Source of the DNA: Cyclobacteriaceae bacterium
GTDB taxonomy: Bacteria; Bacteroidota; Bacteroidia; Cytophagales; Cyclobacteriaceae
Direction: 5' to 3'
DNA length: 64,000 nt
Assembly (NCBI GenBank): GCA_028285685.1
Contig: JANQOR010000041.1
Location: forward strand, 186,001 to 250,000
This document shows positions 26,275 through 35,177 of the stretch, one piece after another. The notes under the pieces are model-generated. The model was not told the origin of the DNA. It made no database searches and was given only the letters and a program-made list of their open reading frames with translations. A program made the translations under genes and the position numbers. Positions within the stretch are counted from its first letter, which is position 1. Every line of letters begins with the position of its first letter.

Positions 26275-26856
26275 TCAAAGGTAGTATGGCCTGATCATAA
26301 AGTAAACTATAACACCAGTAATCGACACATATAACCAAACCGGATAGGTGTATTTTACCATTCTCTTGTGCCGGGAGATTTGTCCCGACAGTGCATAGTA
26401 AAATGCAAGTAAGACAAAAGGAACTACAGCAATTGAGAAAAGGATATGACTTGCAAGAACCATCAAATACACAATCCTACTAGTCCCAGCCTTTGCCAGT
26501 TCCATTTCGTTCACAACCCCATCGTGATCAAGATCTCCAAACTTCACTGACTCAACACTGGAATGATATAGTATGTAAGAAACGAGAAAGAGAACGCCCA
26601 AAAACAACGCGGAAAACATCAAGGTTCGATGCAATTCCACGTTTCCTTTCTTGATAGCTACAAGTGCAAAAATCAATATAATTGCCGTCAGCGTGTTGAT
26701 CGTCGCATGTATACCCGGCAATAGGTACACCCATGATCCGGTAGAGGAAAGCTTTCCAGGAAAAAGAACCAGAAAAGCAACTACTATTGGGATTAGAATG
26801 GAAACTCCATAAATAATCCTCAGATAGCCCTTATTACCTGCTAATTCCTTTTCCAT
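26275..26856 (-). CDS. DUF420 (CtaM-like) oxidase assembly protein with an EF-hand loop
   Basis: A 193-residue membrane protein with five helices and the DUF420 pattern of His residues (PGIHATINT, ELHRTLM, YHSS, SHILF, SRHKRMVKYTYPVWLYVSITGVIVYFM). In Bacillus/Staphylococcus the DUF420 protein CtaM is needed for heme-copper oxidase activity. Oddly, between the third and fourth helices, residues 108-119 read DLDHDGVVNEME, a complete 12-residue EF-hand calcium loop (D1, D3, D5, G6, hydrophobic 8, E12). Usual Bacteroidota members have only a short Gly-rich turn there. Its start overlaps the upstream SCO-like gene by 23 bases. Confidence 0.85.
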   Translation of the reverse strand: MEKELAGNKGYLRIIYGVSILIPIVVAFLVLFPGKLSSTGSWVYLLPGIHATINTLTAIILIFALVAIKKGNVELHRTLMFSALFLGVLFLVSYILYHSSVESVKFGDLDHDGVVNEMELAKAGTSRIVYLMVLASHILFSIAVVPFVLLAFYYALSGQISRHKRMVKYTYPVWLYVSITGVIVYFMIRPYYL

Positions 26857-27256
26857 ATGACTTTTGTACGATGAGAATATCTAATTCAGTAAGTAGTTGG
26901 TCTACTCCTTCTCTGTCTAGCTTATAGACGCCCCAAAATCCTTCCTCGTCTGCAAGCATCAATTCATTCTCAATCTGTAGACATTCGAAGAACTGCCTTT
27001 GGTCATATAAGAAGGGAACATTCTTAGCTGTGGCTTGATAAACAACACGATCTAAGTAGTTCGTTTGCTCTGCAGCTAAAGAATCCAATACGTATAGAAC
27101 CGTAATCCGAGAAACAGACCCACATTCAGTGGCAATTGGTGTGATTGAAGTCAAAGAATACCTATTACTTCCAAAAAGCTGAAGAAATAGATACCATACC
27201 AAAGGGATCAAAAATATTACGAAAAACGCTAATCGCTTTATTCCTCTATTTGCCAA
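26834..27256 (-). CDS. SCO1/SenC-like protein lacking the copper site
   Basis: A 140-residue protein with one N-terminal membrane helix (~9-28). It occupies the operon position, between subunit IV and DUF420, where Bacteroidota normally encode the copper chaperone SCO1/SenC. The end 'MLADEEGFWGVYKLDREGVDQLLTELDIL' resembles the last strands and helix of SCO ('DxxGxxxGxYDGTxxxEVDxLIxEI'). However there is no CxxxC, and the protein contains no His at all, so the SCO copper site is absent. It is also about 80 residues shorter. It may be a degenerate, structural SCO paralogue. Assignment is by position and C-terminal resemblance, so it is tentative. Confidence 0.55.
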   Translation of the reverse strand: MANRGIKRLAFFVIFLIPLVWYLFLQLFGSNRYSLTSITPIATECGSVSRITVLYVLDSLAAEQTNYLDRVVYQATAKNVPFLYDQRQFFECLQIENELMLADEEGFWGVYKLDREGVDQLLTELDILIVQKSYGKGISR

Positions 27257-27261
27257 GGAAA

Positions 27262-27585
27262 TTAGTAAAGAACATTATAAATGGCGCTGCCTTGGAAAAT
27301 CAGGATGAAAACCAGGAAGACAACAAACAACATGGGAAGCACAATTGACATTTTCAAAGATTTTTTCTCATGTCCAAGGTGCATGAATTCAGCAACGATG
27401 TAGTAGGCCTTCACTATGGTCATTACCACAAACACCACAATTCTCAACCACTTGTAATCGTGCGGAACAGTGAAGGCTATCAAAAATTCCAGCGCGGTGA
27501 TAATAGCTAAGTATATCATCACTTTAATGAAATTCCTTACTTTATCTCTGTTTAAGGGCTGTACCTCTACTTGTGGATTGTCCAT
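27262..27585 (-). CDS. cytochrome c oxidase subunit IV
   Basis: The 107-residue protein has three transmembrane helices. 'LAIITALEFLIAFTV' and 'IVVFVVMTIVKAYYIVAEFMHLGHEKKSLKMSI' are the conserved stretches of bacterial (CyoD/CtaF-like) subunit IV, a small non-catalytic subunit packed against subunits I and III. It follows the first subunit III gene by 25 bases in the same operon. The short N-terminal acidic-basic tail is typical. Confidence 0.85.
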   Translation of the reverse strand: MDNPQVEVQPLNRDKVRNFIKVMIYLAIITALEFLIAFTVPHDYKWLRIVVFVVMTIVKAYYIVAEFMHLGHEKKSLKMSIVLPMLFVVFLVFILIFQGSAIYNVLY

Positions 27586-27610
27586 TGTTTATTAGCTAAA
27601 ATATTGTTGA

Positions 27611-28366
27611 TTAAACCAGATAGAAAAATGTGAATACAAACACCCAAACAAGATCTACGAAATGCCAATACAGACCTACCTTTTCAACCATTTCATAATG
27701 TCCTCTCCGTTCCAGAATACCTACAGTCGCTTGGTAGAAGATAACAAAATTTATAAACACTCCGCTTAGCACATGGAATCCATGAAACCCCGTGATGAAG
27801 AAAAAGAGCGCTGCAAAATTAGGCGGGCCATATTGATTTGAGCTTAAGCCTGCTCCTGTCACAATATTGCCTATAGCATTCATAGAATCATCCGAACCGA
27901 TAATGAAGTGGGTCCACTCCCAAGCCTGACAGCCTAGAAAAGTCAGTCCACCAACGATGGTCCAAAGCATCCATTTTTCAACACCTTTTTTATCCATTCT
28001 CTCTCCTGCTTCAACTGCCAACACCATCGTAACGCTACTTGCGATTAGAATGAATGTCATCAAGCCCACAAAAACGAGCGGAGCACTTTCTATTCCCAAA
28101 GCATGCATTCCAGGGAACGCTTCAAATACTTTTTCAGGAATTGGCCAATATTCTGGAGAAAACTTAAAATCTGCCACAGCACCTTCATAGGAAGGATGTG
28201 TGAAACGGATCATGCCATAGGTAATCAAAAGCGCAGAGAAGGTGAATGCATCTGAAAGGAGGAAAAACCACATCATTACCTTTCCATAACTTGCCTTGAA
28301 CGGTGAAACACCACCACCCCACAAGTTCTTTTTTCCTTCGTCTACTAAAACAGCGCTATCAGCCAT
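27611..28366 (-). CDS. ctaE: cytochrome c oxidase subunit III
   Basis: The 251-residue protein has about six transmembrane helices. Recognisable subunit III motifs are 'KVMMWFFLLSDAFTFSALL', 'GCQAWEWTHF', 'FFFITGFHGFHVLSGV' and the terminal 'YWHFVDLVWVFVFTFFYLV'. Subunit III stabilises the catalytic subunit I and its proton uptake. It is the second of two tandem subunit III family genes; this longer copy carries the classical GFHGxHV and WHFVDxVW signatures. The gap to the upstream copy is 18 bases. Confidence 0.9.
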   Translation of the reverse strand: MADSAVLVDEGKKNLWGGGVSPFKASYGKVMMWFFLLSDAFTFSALLITYGMIRFTHPSYEGAVADFKFSPEYWPIPEKVFEAFPGMHALGIESAPLVFVGLMTFILIASSVTMVLAVEAGERMDKKGVEKWMLWTIVGGLTFLGCQAWEWTHFIIGSDDSMNAIGNIVTGAGLSSNQYGPPNFAALFFFITGFHGFHVLSGVFINFVIFYQATVGILERRGHYEMVEKVGLYWHFVDLVWVFVFTFFYLV

Positions 28367-28384
28367 GTATATCGGATTTTTAGG

Positions 28385-28957
28385 TTAATTATTGAGGATC
28401 AAAAATAAGTATAAATACAACCAAAGTCCACCTAGAAAATGCCAGAAAGTAGTGCACATTTCTATTCTCAACATACTCTTAGAATGAACTCTATATTGAA
28501 ACGCGTTAGTAAGCACAACACCTAGAAAAACCACGGCACCAAAAAGGTGTACAATGTGTAATCCTGAGAAAACATAGATGAATGAACTAGCAGGATTTCC
28601 TACGAAATGAAACCCACCGGCAACAAGTTCACCCCATGCTTGGAGCTGACCCACAACAAATAAAATAGCTAGAATACCAGTGAGTGCTAAGCCGATTCGT
28701 ATGCTTTTGATATTGTTTCTTTTCGCAGAAATGTAGGCATAGTGCATGGTCACACTGCTTAATACAATAATTACAGAAGTGATCTTAAACATCTGTGGGA
28801 AATCGATATATACCCACTCCCCTGCACCTTTCTTAACAATGTACGCACTTGAAAGCGAGATGAAGATCATCACCACAGAAATCAGAAAAAGCCACAACCC
28901 AAATTTTTGCGGGTGCATTGACCTGATACCTTTTTTCAAAACGACTTCTCCTGTCAT
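28385..28957 (-). CDS. cytochrome c oxidase subunit III family protein (shorter copy)
   Basis: A 190-residue, five-helix protein of the same family as the next gene, with 'PQKFGLWLFLISVVMIFISLSSAYIV', 'IYVFSGLHIVHLFGAVVFLGVVL' and 'CTTFWHFLGGLWLYLYLFLIL'. Bacteroidota oxidase operons often hold two subunit III-type genes, a short and a long one; this is the short one. Its start overlaps the ctaB stop by four bases (ATGA), so it is translationally coupled to heme O synthase. Confidence 0.85.
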   Translation of the reverse strand: MTGEVVLKKGIRSMHPQKFGLWLFLISVVMIFISLSSAYIVKKGAGEWVYIDFPQMFKITSVIIVLSSVTMHYAYISAKRNNIKSIRIGLALTGILAILFVVGQLQAWGELVAGGFHFVGNPASSFIYVFSGLHIVHLFGAVVFLGVVLTNAFQYRVHSKSMLRIEMCTTFWHFLGGLWLYLYLFLILNN

Positions 28958-29844
28958 AATTTATCTAGTAGGAAAGTAATTTGCACAATAGGTAGATAGA
29001 TAAATGATCCAAACATAATTCTTCTGGCTTTCTGATTAGTTCCGTCTTTCATGAGACTGAAGGTTTGTGCTAAAAAGAGTGCCCCACAGACAGTAGCTAC
29101 TACCCCACTTGTCAAACCAGTAAGTCCGAAGTATGAGGGAAGCAGGCCTAGTGGCAAAAGGAACAGTGTATATATCATAATGTTGATAGCCGTATTCAGA
29201 TCCTTTGTTCCTCCTCCCGGTAATAACTTGAACCCTGCTCTTTTATAATCGTCATCAGAAACCCACGCAATTGCCCAGAAATGCGGAAACTGCCAGATAA
29301 ATTGTATACCGAAAATGATCAACGCTTCGTAGCTAAGTGAGCCAGAAGCCGCAGCCCATCCAATTAGTGGTGGAAGAGCACCAGGAATTGCTCCGACAAA
29401 CACTGCTATTGGTCCTACTCTTTTGAGCGGAGTATAGACAAAGGCATACAGTACCAATGACAGTATCGACAATCCAACTGTCAATGTGTTAGTTGTCACA
29501 ATGAGCAGCAGAACCCCGACCAATCCAGTAACGATACAAAACCAGGAAGCTTCGTTGGTAGATATTCTTCCAGAAGGAACGGGTCGATTCTTGGTTCGAT
29601 TCATAACCGAATCAAACTCTCTTTCAGATATCTGATTAATTGTCACTGAACTTCCTGAAATAAGAAAACCTCCAAGAAGAAATCCAAATAGGTTGAACCA
29701 ATTAATTGCGAGTTGATTTCCAAGCAAAAATCCGAACCCGGATGAAAAGACAACGAGAAATGACAGTCTCGGTTTTAGCAGTTCGTAAAACGCTTTGAGT
29801 TTCTCCGACCGGTCGATGGTAATATGTTGAACTGAAATACTCAA
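28954..29844 (-). CDS. ctaB: protoheme IX farnesyltransferase (heme O synthase)
   Basis: The 296-residue membrane enzyme transfers a farnesyl group from farnesyl diphosphate to heme b to make heme O. It has the UbiA-type aspartate motifs 'NQISEREFDSVMNRTKNRP' and 'WVSDDDYKRAGFKLLPGG', plus 'YTPLKRVGPIAVFVGAIPGALPPLIGW'. It lies next to ctaA, whose product makes heme A from heme O, so the oxidase is probably of the aa3 type. The ctaA stop abuts its start codon directly. Confidence 0.95.
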   Translation of the reverse strand: MSISVQHITIDRSEKLKAFYELLKPRLSFLVVFSSGFGFLLGNQLAINWFNLFGFLLGGFLISGSSVTINQISEREFDSVMNRTKNRPVPSGRISTNEASWFCIVTGLVGVLLLIVTTNTLTVGLSILSLVLYAFVYTPLKRVGPIAVFVGAIPGALPPLIGWAAASGSLSYEALIIFGIQFIWQFPHFWAIAWVSDDDYKRAGFKLLPGGGTKDLNTAINIMIYTLFLLPLGLLPSYFGLTGLTSGVVATVCGALFLAQTFSLMKDGTNQKARRIMFGSFIYLPIVQITFLLDKL

Positions 29845-30849
29845 CTATGCAATTCTGAGGCGTAAAATTAAGTAAAAAAGTATGCTGAAGATACCGGTTG
29901 CGAACAATAAATGAAGCGGTTGAGCCCAAAAAGGAAAATCGAATTCCGCCAAGACAAATCCAACGACTGCCGTTGCAATAACGGTAACCAGCAAGAGGCC
30001 CGAAGATCGTTTAAGTCGCTCTATTCCCCACTTTCTGACCAGAATAAAAATAGCCACCGAACAGATCGAAACGATCCATGAATAAGACCTATGAACAATA
30101 AAGACGCGCGTCAGTTGTTCCAGCCAAAGTGCTCTGTCTGGTTCGCCAACTAATAGGCCATCTACGAGATGGCGAACTTCAGTTCCCAATATAATTTGGG
30201 GCAGGAAAAAGAGAAAAGATGCAGACACAAGCAAGAATAAGCTCTTACTTCGAAACACCTCGAGCCGCTTCGCTCTAACCTGCATCCAGATTAGAAGGGC
30301 AACGATCACCAACGCCATCAGCATATGGAAAGTGATAAAACCCTTTAAGAGGTTTGTTGATACTACCAAAGAACCTACCCATCCCTGAAAGCCAGTCAAA
30401 ACAAAAACAAGGACACCCATTGTAGGAATCCATCGATTTTCTTTAAAGGAAAATGCCCAGATCATGTTCAAAAAAACTAGCAGGCCAATTACCACTCCTA
30501 CTAGCCGATTAACGTATTCGATCCACGCCTTGGTAACATCAAACTCATGCGCGGTTTGCACTGCAGGATCTCTTAAAATATCAGTTCCTAAGTTTCCATA
30601 ACCAAGGGAGGTCAGAACGGATGCAAGTCGTTCGTTCTTTTTCAGTCTCTCGAGTTTGAAAACCTCACGGTAGTTATTCGGTAACTGAGCAGAAGAAATA
30701 GGGGGAATATAACTTCCGAAACACTTTGGCCAGTCAGGACAGCCCATTCCGGCACCCATACTTCGAACGATTGAACCAACAAGGATCAGCACAAGTACTG
30801 ATCCCAGGGTAATGTTGTTTATTTTGAAAAAGAAGTTCTTTCTAGTCAT
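29845..30849 (-). CDS. ctaA: heme A synthase (COX15/CtaA)
   Basis: A 334-residue membrane protein with eight helices. Motifs: 'GSIVRSMGAGMGCPDWPKCFG' with the conserved Cys pair, 'HEFDVTKAWIEYVNRLVG', 'GFQGWVGSLVVSTNLLKGFITFHMLMAL' and, in the second half, 'IVHRSYSW' and 'PLHLLFATGIFSILFYLIL', which supply the heme-ligand His residues. It oxidises heme O to heme A. It overlaps the end of ctaD by 8 bases, so heme synthesis is translated together with the catalytic subunit. Confidence 0.95.
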   Translation of the reverse strand: MTRKNFFFKINNITLGSVLVLILVGSIVRSMGAGMGCPDWPKCFGSYIPPISSAQLPNNYREVFKLERLKKNERLASVLTSLGYGNLGTDILRDPAVQTAHEFDVTKAWIEYVNRLVGVVIGLLVFLNMIWAFSFKENRWIPTMGVLVFVLTGFQGWVGSLVVSTNLLKGFITFHMLMALVIVALLIWMQVRAKRLEVFRSKSLFLLVSASFLFFLPQIILGTEVRHLVDGLLVGEPDRALWLEQLTRVFIVHRSYSWIVSICSVAIFILVRKWGIERLKRSSGLLLVTVIATAVVGFVLAEFDFPFWAQPLHLLFATGIFSILFYLILRLRIA

Positions 30850-32713
30850 TCACCTTCTTGACTCCAGTCAGATCTTCTGTCTTCGCTTGCTCACTCTCGT
30901 GATCCAAATTAGATTCTGGAGTATGTGAATATGGAGTAGTTTGTGGAATGAAATCATCCGGTGCTCCAGGCTTGCTGTAATCGTACGCCCAGCGATAGAC
31001 CTTAGGAATTGCACCAGGCCAATTTCCGTGCTGTGGAAACCGTGGCGTTGTCCACTCCATTGTATTTGATTTCCACGGGTTAGCAGGAGCCAGCTTTCCT
31101 CTGAAAATACTATAGAAGAAATTAAACAAGAAAATAAACTGTGCCGACAAAGTGATGATAGCAGCAATGCTAACTAGCGCATTCAGATCAGTAAACCCAC
31201 TGAAGGTATCAAACGAGGTGAATGCATAATACCTTCTTGGAAATCCTGCAATTCCAATGTAGTGCAACGGGAAGAACACAAGGTAAACTCCAATGAATGT
31301 CAGCCAGAAATGAATCTTTCCAAGCTTGTCATTCATCATCCTTCCAAACATTTTAGGGAACCAATGATAAACCCCTGCAAGCATACCAAAGAAGGCTGCA
31401 CTACCCATTACCAGGTGGAAGTGAGCAACCACGAAGTACGTGTCATGCAAGTGTATATCTAAAACGGAGTTACCCAGGAACAATCCCGTAACCCCTCCCG
31501 AAATGAAAAAAGAAACCAATCCGATTGAGAACAACATTGCAGGTGTAAATATGATATTACCTTTCCAGAGGGTCGTTATGTAGTTGAATGCCTTGATCGC
31601 GGATGGGACCGCAATAATCAGCGTCAGAATGGTAAAGATGGATCCTAAAAATGGGTTCATACCTGTGATAAACATATGGTGAGCCCATACTATAAAGGAC
31701 AGGAATCCAATACCAAGCATTGATCCAATCATTGCCTTGTATCCAAAGATTGGTTTACGCGAATTCGTTGAGATAATTTCTGATGTAATGCCTAGTGCTG
31801 GAAGAATTACAATGTAAACCTCCGGATGCCCAAGGAACCAAAACAAATGCTGAAAGAGGATTGGACTTCCACCAAGGTGTGGTAGTGCCTCTCCGGCTAT
31901 GTAGATATCTGAAAGATAAAAGCTTGTACCAAGAGATCGGTCAAAGATCAATAGCAAAGCGGCAGAAAACAGGACAGGGAAAGAAAGTAGTCCGAGAATC
32001 GCTGTAATGAAGAATGCCCATATTGTCAAAGGAAGCCTTGAGAAAGACATTCCTTCCGTTCTCAAGTTGATCACCGTGGTTATGTAGTTGATGCCTCCAA
32101 GAAGGGTGGAAACAATGAATAGCGCCATCGAAACCAGCCATAACGTCATTCCCATCCCCGAACCGGACATTGCTTGCGGCAGTGCGCTTAGCGGAGGGTA
32201 AATAGTCCAGCCACCACTTGCAGGTCCCGTTTCGATAAAAATGGAGATGAACATCACAACACTTGACAAGAAGAAGAACCAGTAGGACAACATATTCATG
32301 AACCCGGAGGCCATGTCACGTGCTCCACATTGCAACGGAATCAAGAAATTCGAAAATGTTCCACTTAGCCCAGCTGTCAAAACGAAGAAGACCATGATCG
32401 TTCCATGCATGGTAACCAACGCCAGATAGAATTCCTGGTCAAGTTGGCCTTCAGGAGTGATCCATTGACCGAGGATCGGACGCATCCACTCGAGTTGTAT
32501 GTCAGGAAATCCAAGTTGAAGCCTGAATATAACCGAAAGAATTCCTCCCATCAACGCCCAGAAAATACCAGTGATCAAAAATTGCTTCGCAATGATTTTG
32601 TGATCAGTACAAAAAATATACTTGGTTACGAAACTCTGCGCATGATCATGATCATCATGATGATCATCATGTCCCTCAATATCTTGTTGTAGTTGTATAT
32701 CTGTTACCGACAT
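30842..32713 (-). CDS. ctaD: cytochrome c oxidase subunit I
   Basis: The 623-residue catalytic subunit carries the heme a and heme a3-CuB centre. Visible features are 'TMHGTIMVFFVLTAG' (heme a His), 'QHLFWFLGHPEVYIVILPALG' (CuB His and cross-linked Tyr), 'WAHHMFITGMNPFLGS' (CuB His pair) and 'HLHDTYFVVAHFHLVMG' (heme ligands). The HPEVY form indicates an A-type, proton-pumping oxidase. The N-terminus has a His/Asp-rich stretch (GHDDHHDDHDHAQ) that could bind metal. The C-terminal ~60 residues are a hydrophilic cytoplasmic extension. It lies 8 bases after ctaC. Confidence 0.97.
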   Translation of the reverse strand: MSVTDIQLQQDIEGHDDHHDDHDHAQSFVTKYIFCTDHKIIAKQFLITGIFWALMGGILSVIFRLQLGFPDIQLEWMRPILGQWITPEGQLDQEFYLALVTMHGTIMVFFVLTAGLSGTFSNFLIPLQCGARDMASGFMNMLSYWFFFLSSVVMFISIFIETGPASGGWTIYPPLSALPQAMSGSGMGMTLWLVSMALFIVSTLLGGINYITTVINLRTEGMSFSRLPLTIWAFFITAILGLLSFPVLFSAALLLIFDRSLGTSFYLSDIYIAGEALPHLGGSPILFQHLFWFLGHPEVYIVILPALGITSEIISTNSRKPIFGYKAMIGSMLGIGFLSFIVWAHHMFITGMNPFLGSIFTILTLIIAVPSAIKAFNYITTLWKGNIIFTPAMLFSIGLVSFFISGGVTGLFLGNSVLDIHLHDTYFVVAHFHLVMGSAAFFGMLAGVYHWFPKMFGRMMNDKLGKIHFWLTFIGVYLVFFPLHYIGIAGFPRRYYAFTSFDTFSGFTDLNALVSIAAIITLSAQFIFLFNFFYSIFRGKLAPANPWKSNTMEWTTPRFPQHGNWPGAIPKVYRWAYDYSKPGAPDDFIPQTTPYSHTPESNLDHESEQAKTEDLTGVKKVND

Positions 32714-32721
32714 CTTATTCT

Positions 32722-33813
32722 TTATTTAGAACTGCCTTCTGCAGAACTGTTAACTTCGTCCTCAATAATTTCTATTCCGGAAGCAATGATTGCAGCTTCT
32801 TTCAACTCACCTGGTACTTGCGCTAAGTAGTCAGGGTTTTGCTTCAACCAAGTGTTCTCTTGCTGCTCCTTATACCACGACTCATATTCGTCCTGCTCTA
32901 GAACAGTAATAATCCCTTTCATACCGAAGTGGCTCTTACCACAAATCTTGTTGCAGACCAATTCATAGTTAAACTCCGGATTTCCAGTCTTATCCCGCAT
33001 CTCAGCCGTTGAAACAGTAGGTACGAACCACAGTTGGGTAGGCATTCCAGGAACTGCGTTCATCTGCATTCTAAAATGAGGATTGTAAACACTATGAATG
33101 ACATCACGTCCCCTAATTTTCAAGAGAACCGGCTTTCCCTTTGGTATGACCAGCTGAGTGGGCATGAAATCATCATGACCTCTTCGATCTGTTAGATCCA
33201 GACCCATCTGGTTTACCGCATCGATTTTTCGGAAATCAACATTACCTAGGTCTCCATCTTTTCCAGGATATCTAAATGCCCAGGCAAATTGGTATCCCAT
33301 AACCTCTATTACCTCCGATCCTTCTGGAGCCGGACCAGTGATCTTACTCCATTCCTTCAGACCTGAAATAATCAACCAAGCCAAAACAACTGCTGGAACA
33401 ATGGTCCAGATCATTTCAAGCTTGTTGTTGTGCGGATAATAATGCGCCTTATAGTCTTTTTTGTACCTGTACTTGAAAGAAAACCCAAATAAGAATATCT
33501 GTGTCACTATGAACACAAACACGGTAATCACCATCGTGATCCAAAACAAACGTTCTGTTATATGTCCATGCTCAGAGGTAATAGGCAGATTGTAGGTGTT
33601 AAATTCAGTTTTTGAGTAGTAGAAAAAACCAACAACACCGACAATCAAGAACAGTACCATGAGGACTCCCTGGGCTGTGTTACCCGAAGGAACATAGGCG
33701 TTTGATTCGTTCTTCTTTGGCTTAACTACATCAACCAAATTGGTCACTCGGAAGACGGTTACCAGAACCGCTAACACTAGAATGACCGCAACAACAATTA
33801 TTAAATTAAGCAT
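32722..33813 (-). CDS. ctaC: cytochrome c oxidase subunit II
   Basis: The 363-residue protein has an extra N-terminal helix, then the usual two helices and a periplasmic cupredoxin domain. The CuA site is intact: His in 'VIHSVYNPHFRMQM' and 'CNKICGKSHFGMKG' (Cys, Cys, His, Met). 'YQFAWAFRYPGKDG' is the aromatic electron-entry region. There is no fused cytochrome c domain, so electrons must come from a separate heme protein, probably the cytochrome domains of ActA or ActE encoded just upstream. The C-terminus is a variable acidic tail. Confidence 0.95.
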   Translation of the reverse strand: MLNLIIVVAVILVLAVLVTVFRVTNLVDVVKPKKNESNAYVPSGNTAQGVLMVLFLIVGVVGFFYYSKTEFNTYNLPITSEHGHITERLFWITMVITVFVFIVTQIFLFGFSFKYRYKKDYKAHYYPHNNKLEMIWTIVPAVVLAWLIISGLKEWSKITGPAPEGSEVIEVMGYQFAWAFRYPGKDGDLGNVDFRKIDAVNQMGLDLTDRRGHDDFMPTQLVIPKGKPVLLKIRGRDVIHSVYNPHFRMQMNAVPGMPTQLWFVPTVSTAEMRDKTGNPEFNYELVCNKICGKSHFGMKGIITVLEQDEYESWYKEQQENTWLKQNPDYLAQVPGELKEAAIIASGIEIIEDEVNSSAEGSSK

Positions 33814-33827
33814 AACCTATCTCCTAC

Positions 33828-35171
33828 TTAAATATGATGATGTAAACTTTCCTGCAACATTGGATGATTCTTTGCAAAGAGTGGAGCTTTAGCTAAAGAG
33901 CTAAGAACCACAAATAGGAACGCGCTGAAATACACCAATATTAAACCTATTTCCAAGAATCCAAATGATCCATTATTGCCTAGGGTTCCTGGAGTGACCA
34001 TTAAATAAAAATCAAGCCAATGTCCAAAAACAACTACCGGACATACAACCTTCAATATTCTCGCGTGCCTTTTCGAATCCCTTGTCATTAGAATTAAGAA
34101 AGGGAAGAAAAAGTTGAGTATTAAATTTAAATAAAACACAGGAGCATAATGCCCTTTCCACCGTTCCATGAAATAGACCGTCTCTTCAGGTATATGAGCG
34201 TAGTAGATCAACATAAACTGTGAAAACCACACATACGTCCAGAAGATGGTAAAGGCAAAAACAAACTTGCCAAGATCGTGAACATGATTTTCGTTAACGA
34301 TGGATAGGTATCCCTTTTCCTTTAGCATGATCACGATGAAAAGTGTAAGTGCCAATCCTGCTACCCACCAGCTTGCAAAATTGTACCATCCGAACATGGT
34401 GCTGAACCAGTGTGAGTCTATCGACATCACCCAATCCCAGGCCGCCATAGAAGATGACACCGCGAAAAACACAAGGAAAAACGCAGACACAGATCTCATT
34501 TTGTACCAGTTAGCAGATCCACCTTCAATATCTTCTTGAAAGGCTAGTTTTCGAAACTGTCGGAAAAACAAGTACCATACTGTAAAAAAGATAACCATTC
34601 TGGCTACAAAGAACAGCGGGAACTCACCTCCTTGTAATGGCCAGAAGAAGTATGCTGCTTTGCCTTTTATTATCTTGTCTCCACCCTCAGCTGCGTACAG
34701 GCTCTCATGAGTCCAGTGGAAAATATCATGACTTGCAATGAAGAACATGCCAATCATAAGCACAAAGGCGATAGGTAGCCAAGAACCATATGCTAGAGGA
34801 ATTCGCTTAATCCCTGCAGACCAACCGACCTGGGCCGCATATTGCACAGCGAAGAAGAATACTCCGATTATAGCAATACCTGCAAAAAATACCGTGTTTA
34901 TCCAGAGATTGGCAAATAGTCTTTTGATTGGTTTGAAACCGCCATGTTCAGCTCCTTCACCATGGCCTTCCTCTTTTCCATCTCCATAAGGCTCTGCGTC
35001 ATGACTATCTGCTACCGCTTCAACATCGTGACTGCTACCATGACCTTCTCCATGTCCGCCGGATCCCATAGTAAGATACCCGAACGCACTAAGAACTATG
35101 CCGGCAAGAAGAACGATTATTAGAGTCTTCTTGGCCTTTTGGGTAAATTCAAATCTCTCTTCTGATACCAT
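33828..35171 (-). CDS. actF: alternative complex III subunit ActF
   Basis: A 447-residue membrane protein with about ten helices, of the quinol:cytochrome c oxidoreductase ActF/ActC-like family. It begins with one helix and a His/Gly/Glu-rich hydrophilic stretch (GHGEGHGSSHDVEAV ... GEGAEHGGF), followed by 'FANLWINTVFFAGIAIIGVFFFAVQYAAQVGWSAG' and 'WDWVMSIDSHWFSTMFGWYNFASWWVAG'. The last phrase is characteristic of ActF. It follows actE by 6 bases. In ACIII structures ActF forms a membrane module paired with ActC and is proposed to take part in proton movement. Confidence 0.92.
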   Translation of the reverse strand: MVSEERFEFTQKAKKTLIIVLLAGIVLSAFGYLTMGSGGHGEGHGSSHDVEAVADSHDAEPYGDGKEEGHGEGAEHGGFKPIKRLFANLWINTVFFAGIAIIGVFFFAVQYAAQVGWSAGIKRIPLAYGSWLPIAFVLMIGMFFIASHDIFHWTHESLYAAEGGDKIIKGKAAYFFWPLQGGEFPLFFVARMVIFFTVWYLFFRQFRKLAFQEDIEGGSANWYKMRSVSAFFLVFFAVSSSMAAWDWVMSIDSHWFSTMFGWYNFASWWVAGLALTLFIVIMLKEKGYLSIVNENHVHDLGKFVFAFTIFWTYVWFSQFMLIYYAHIPEETVYFMERWKGHYAPVFYLNLILNFFFPFLILMTRDSKRHARILKVVCPVVVFGHWLDFYLMVTPGTLGNNGSFGFLEIGLILVYFSAFLFVVLSSLAKAPLFAKNHPMLQESLHHHI

Positions 35172-35177
35172 AGTATC

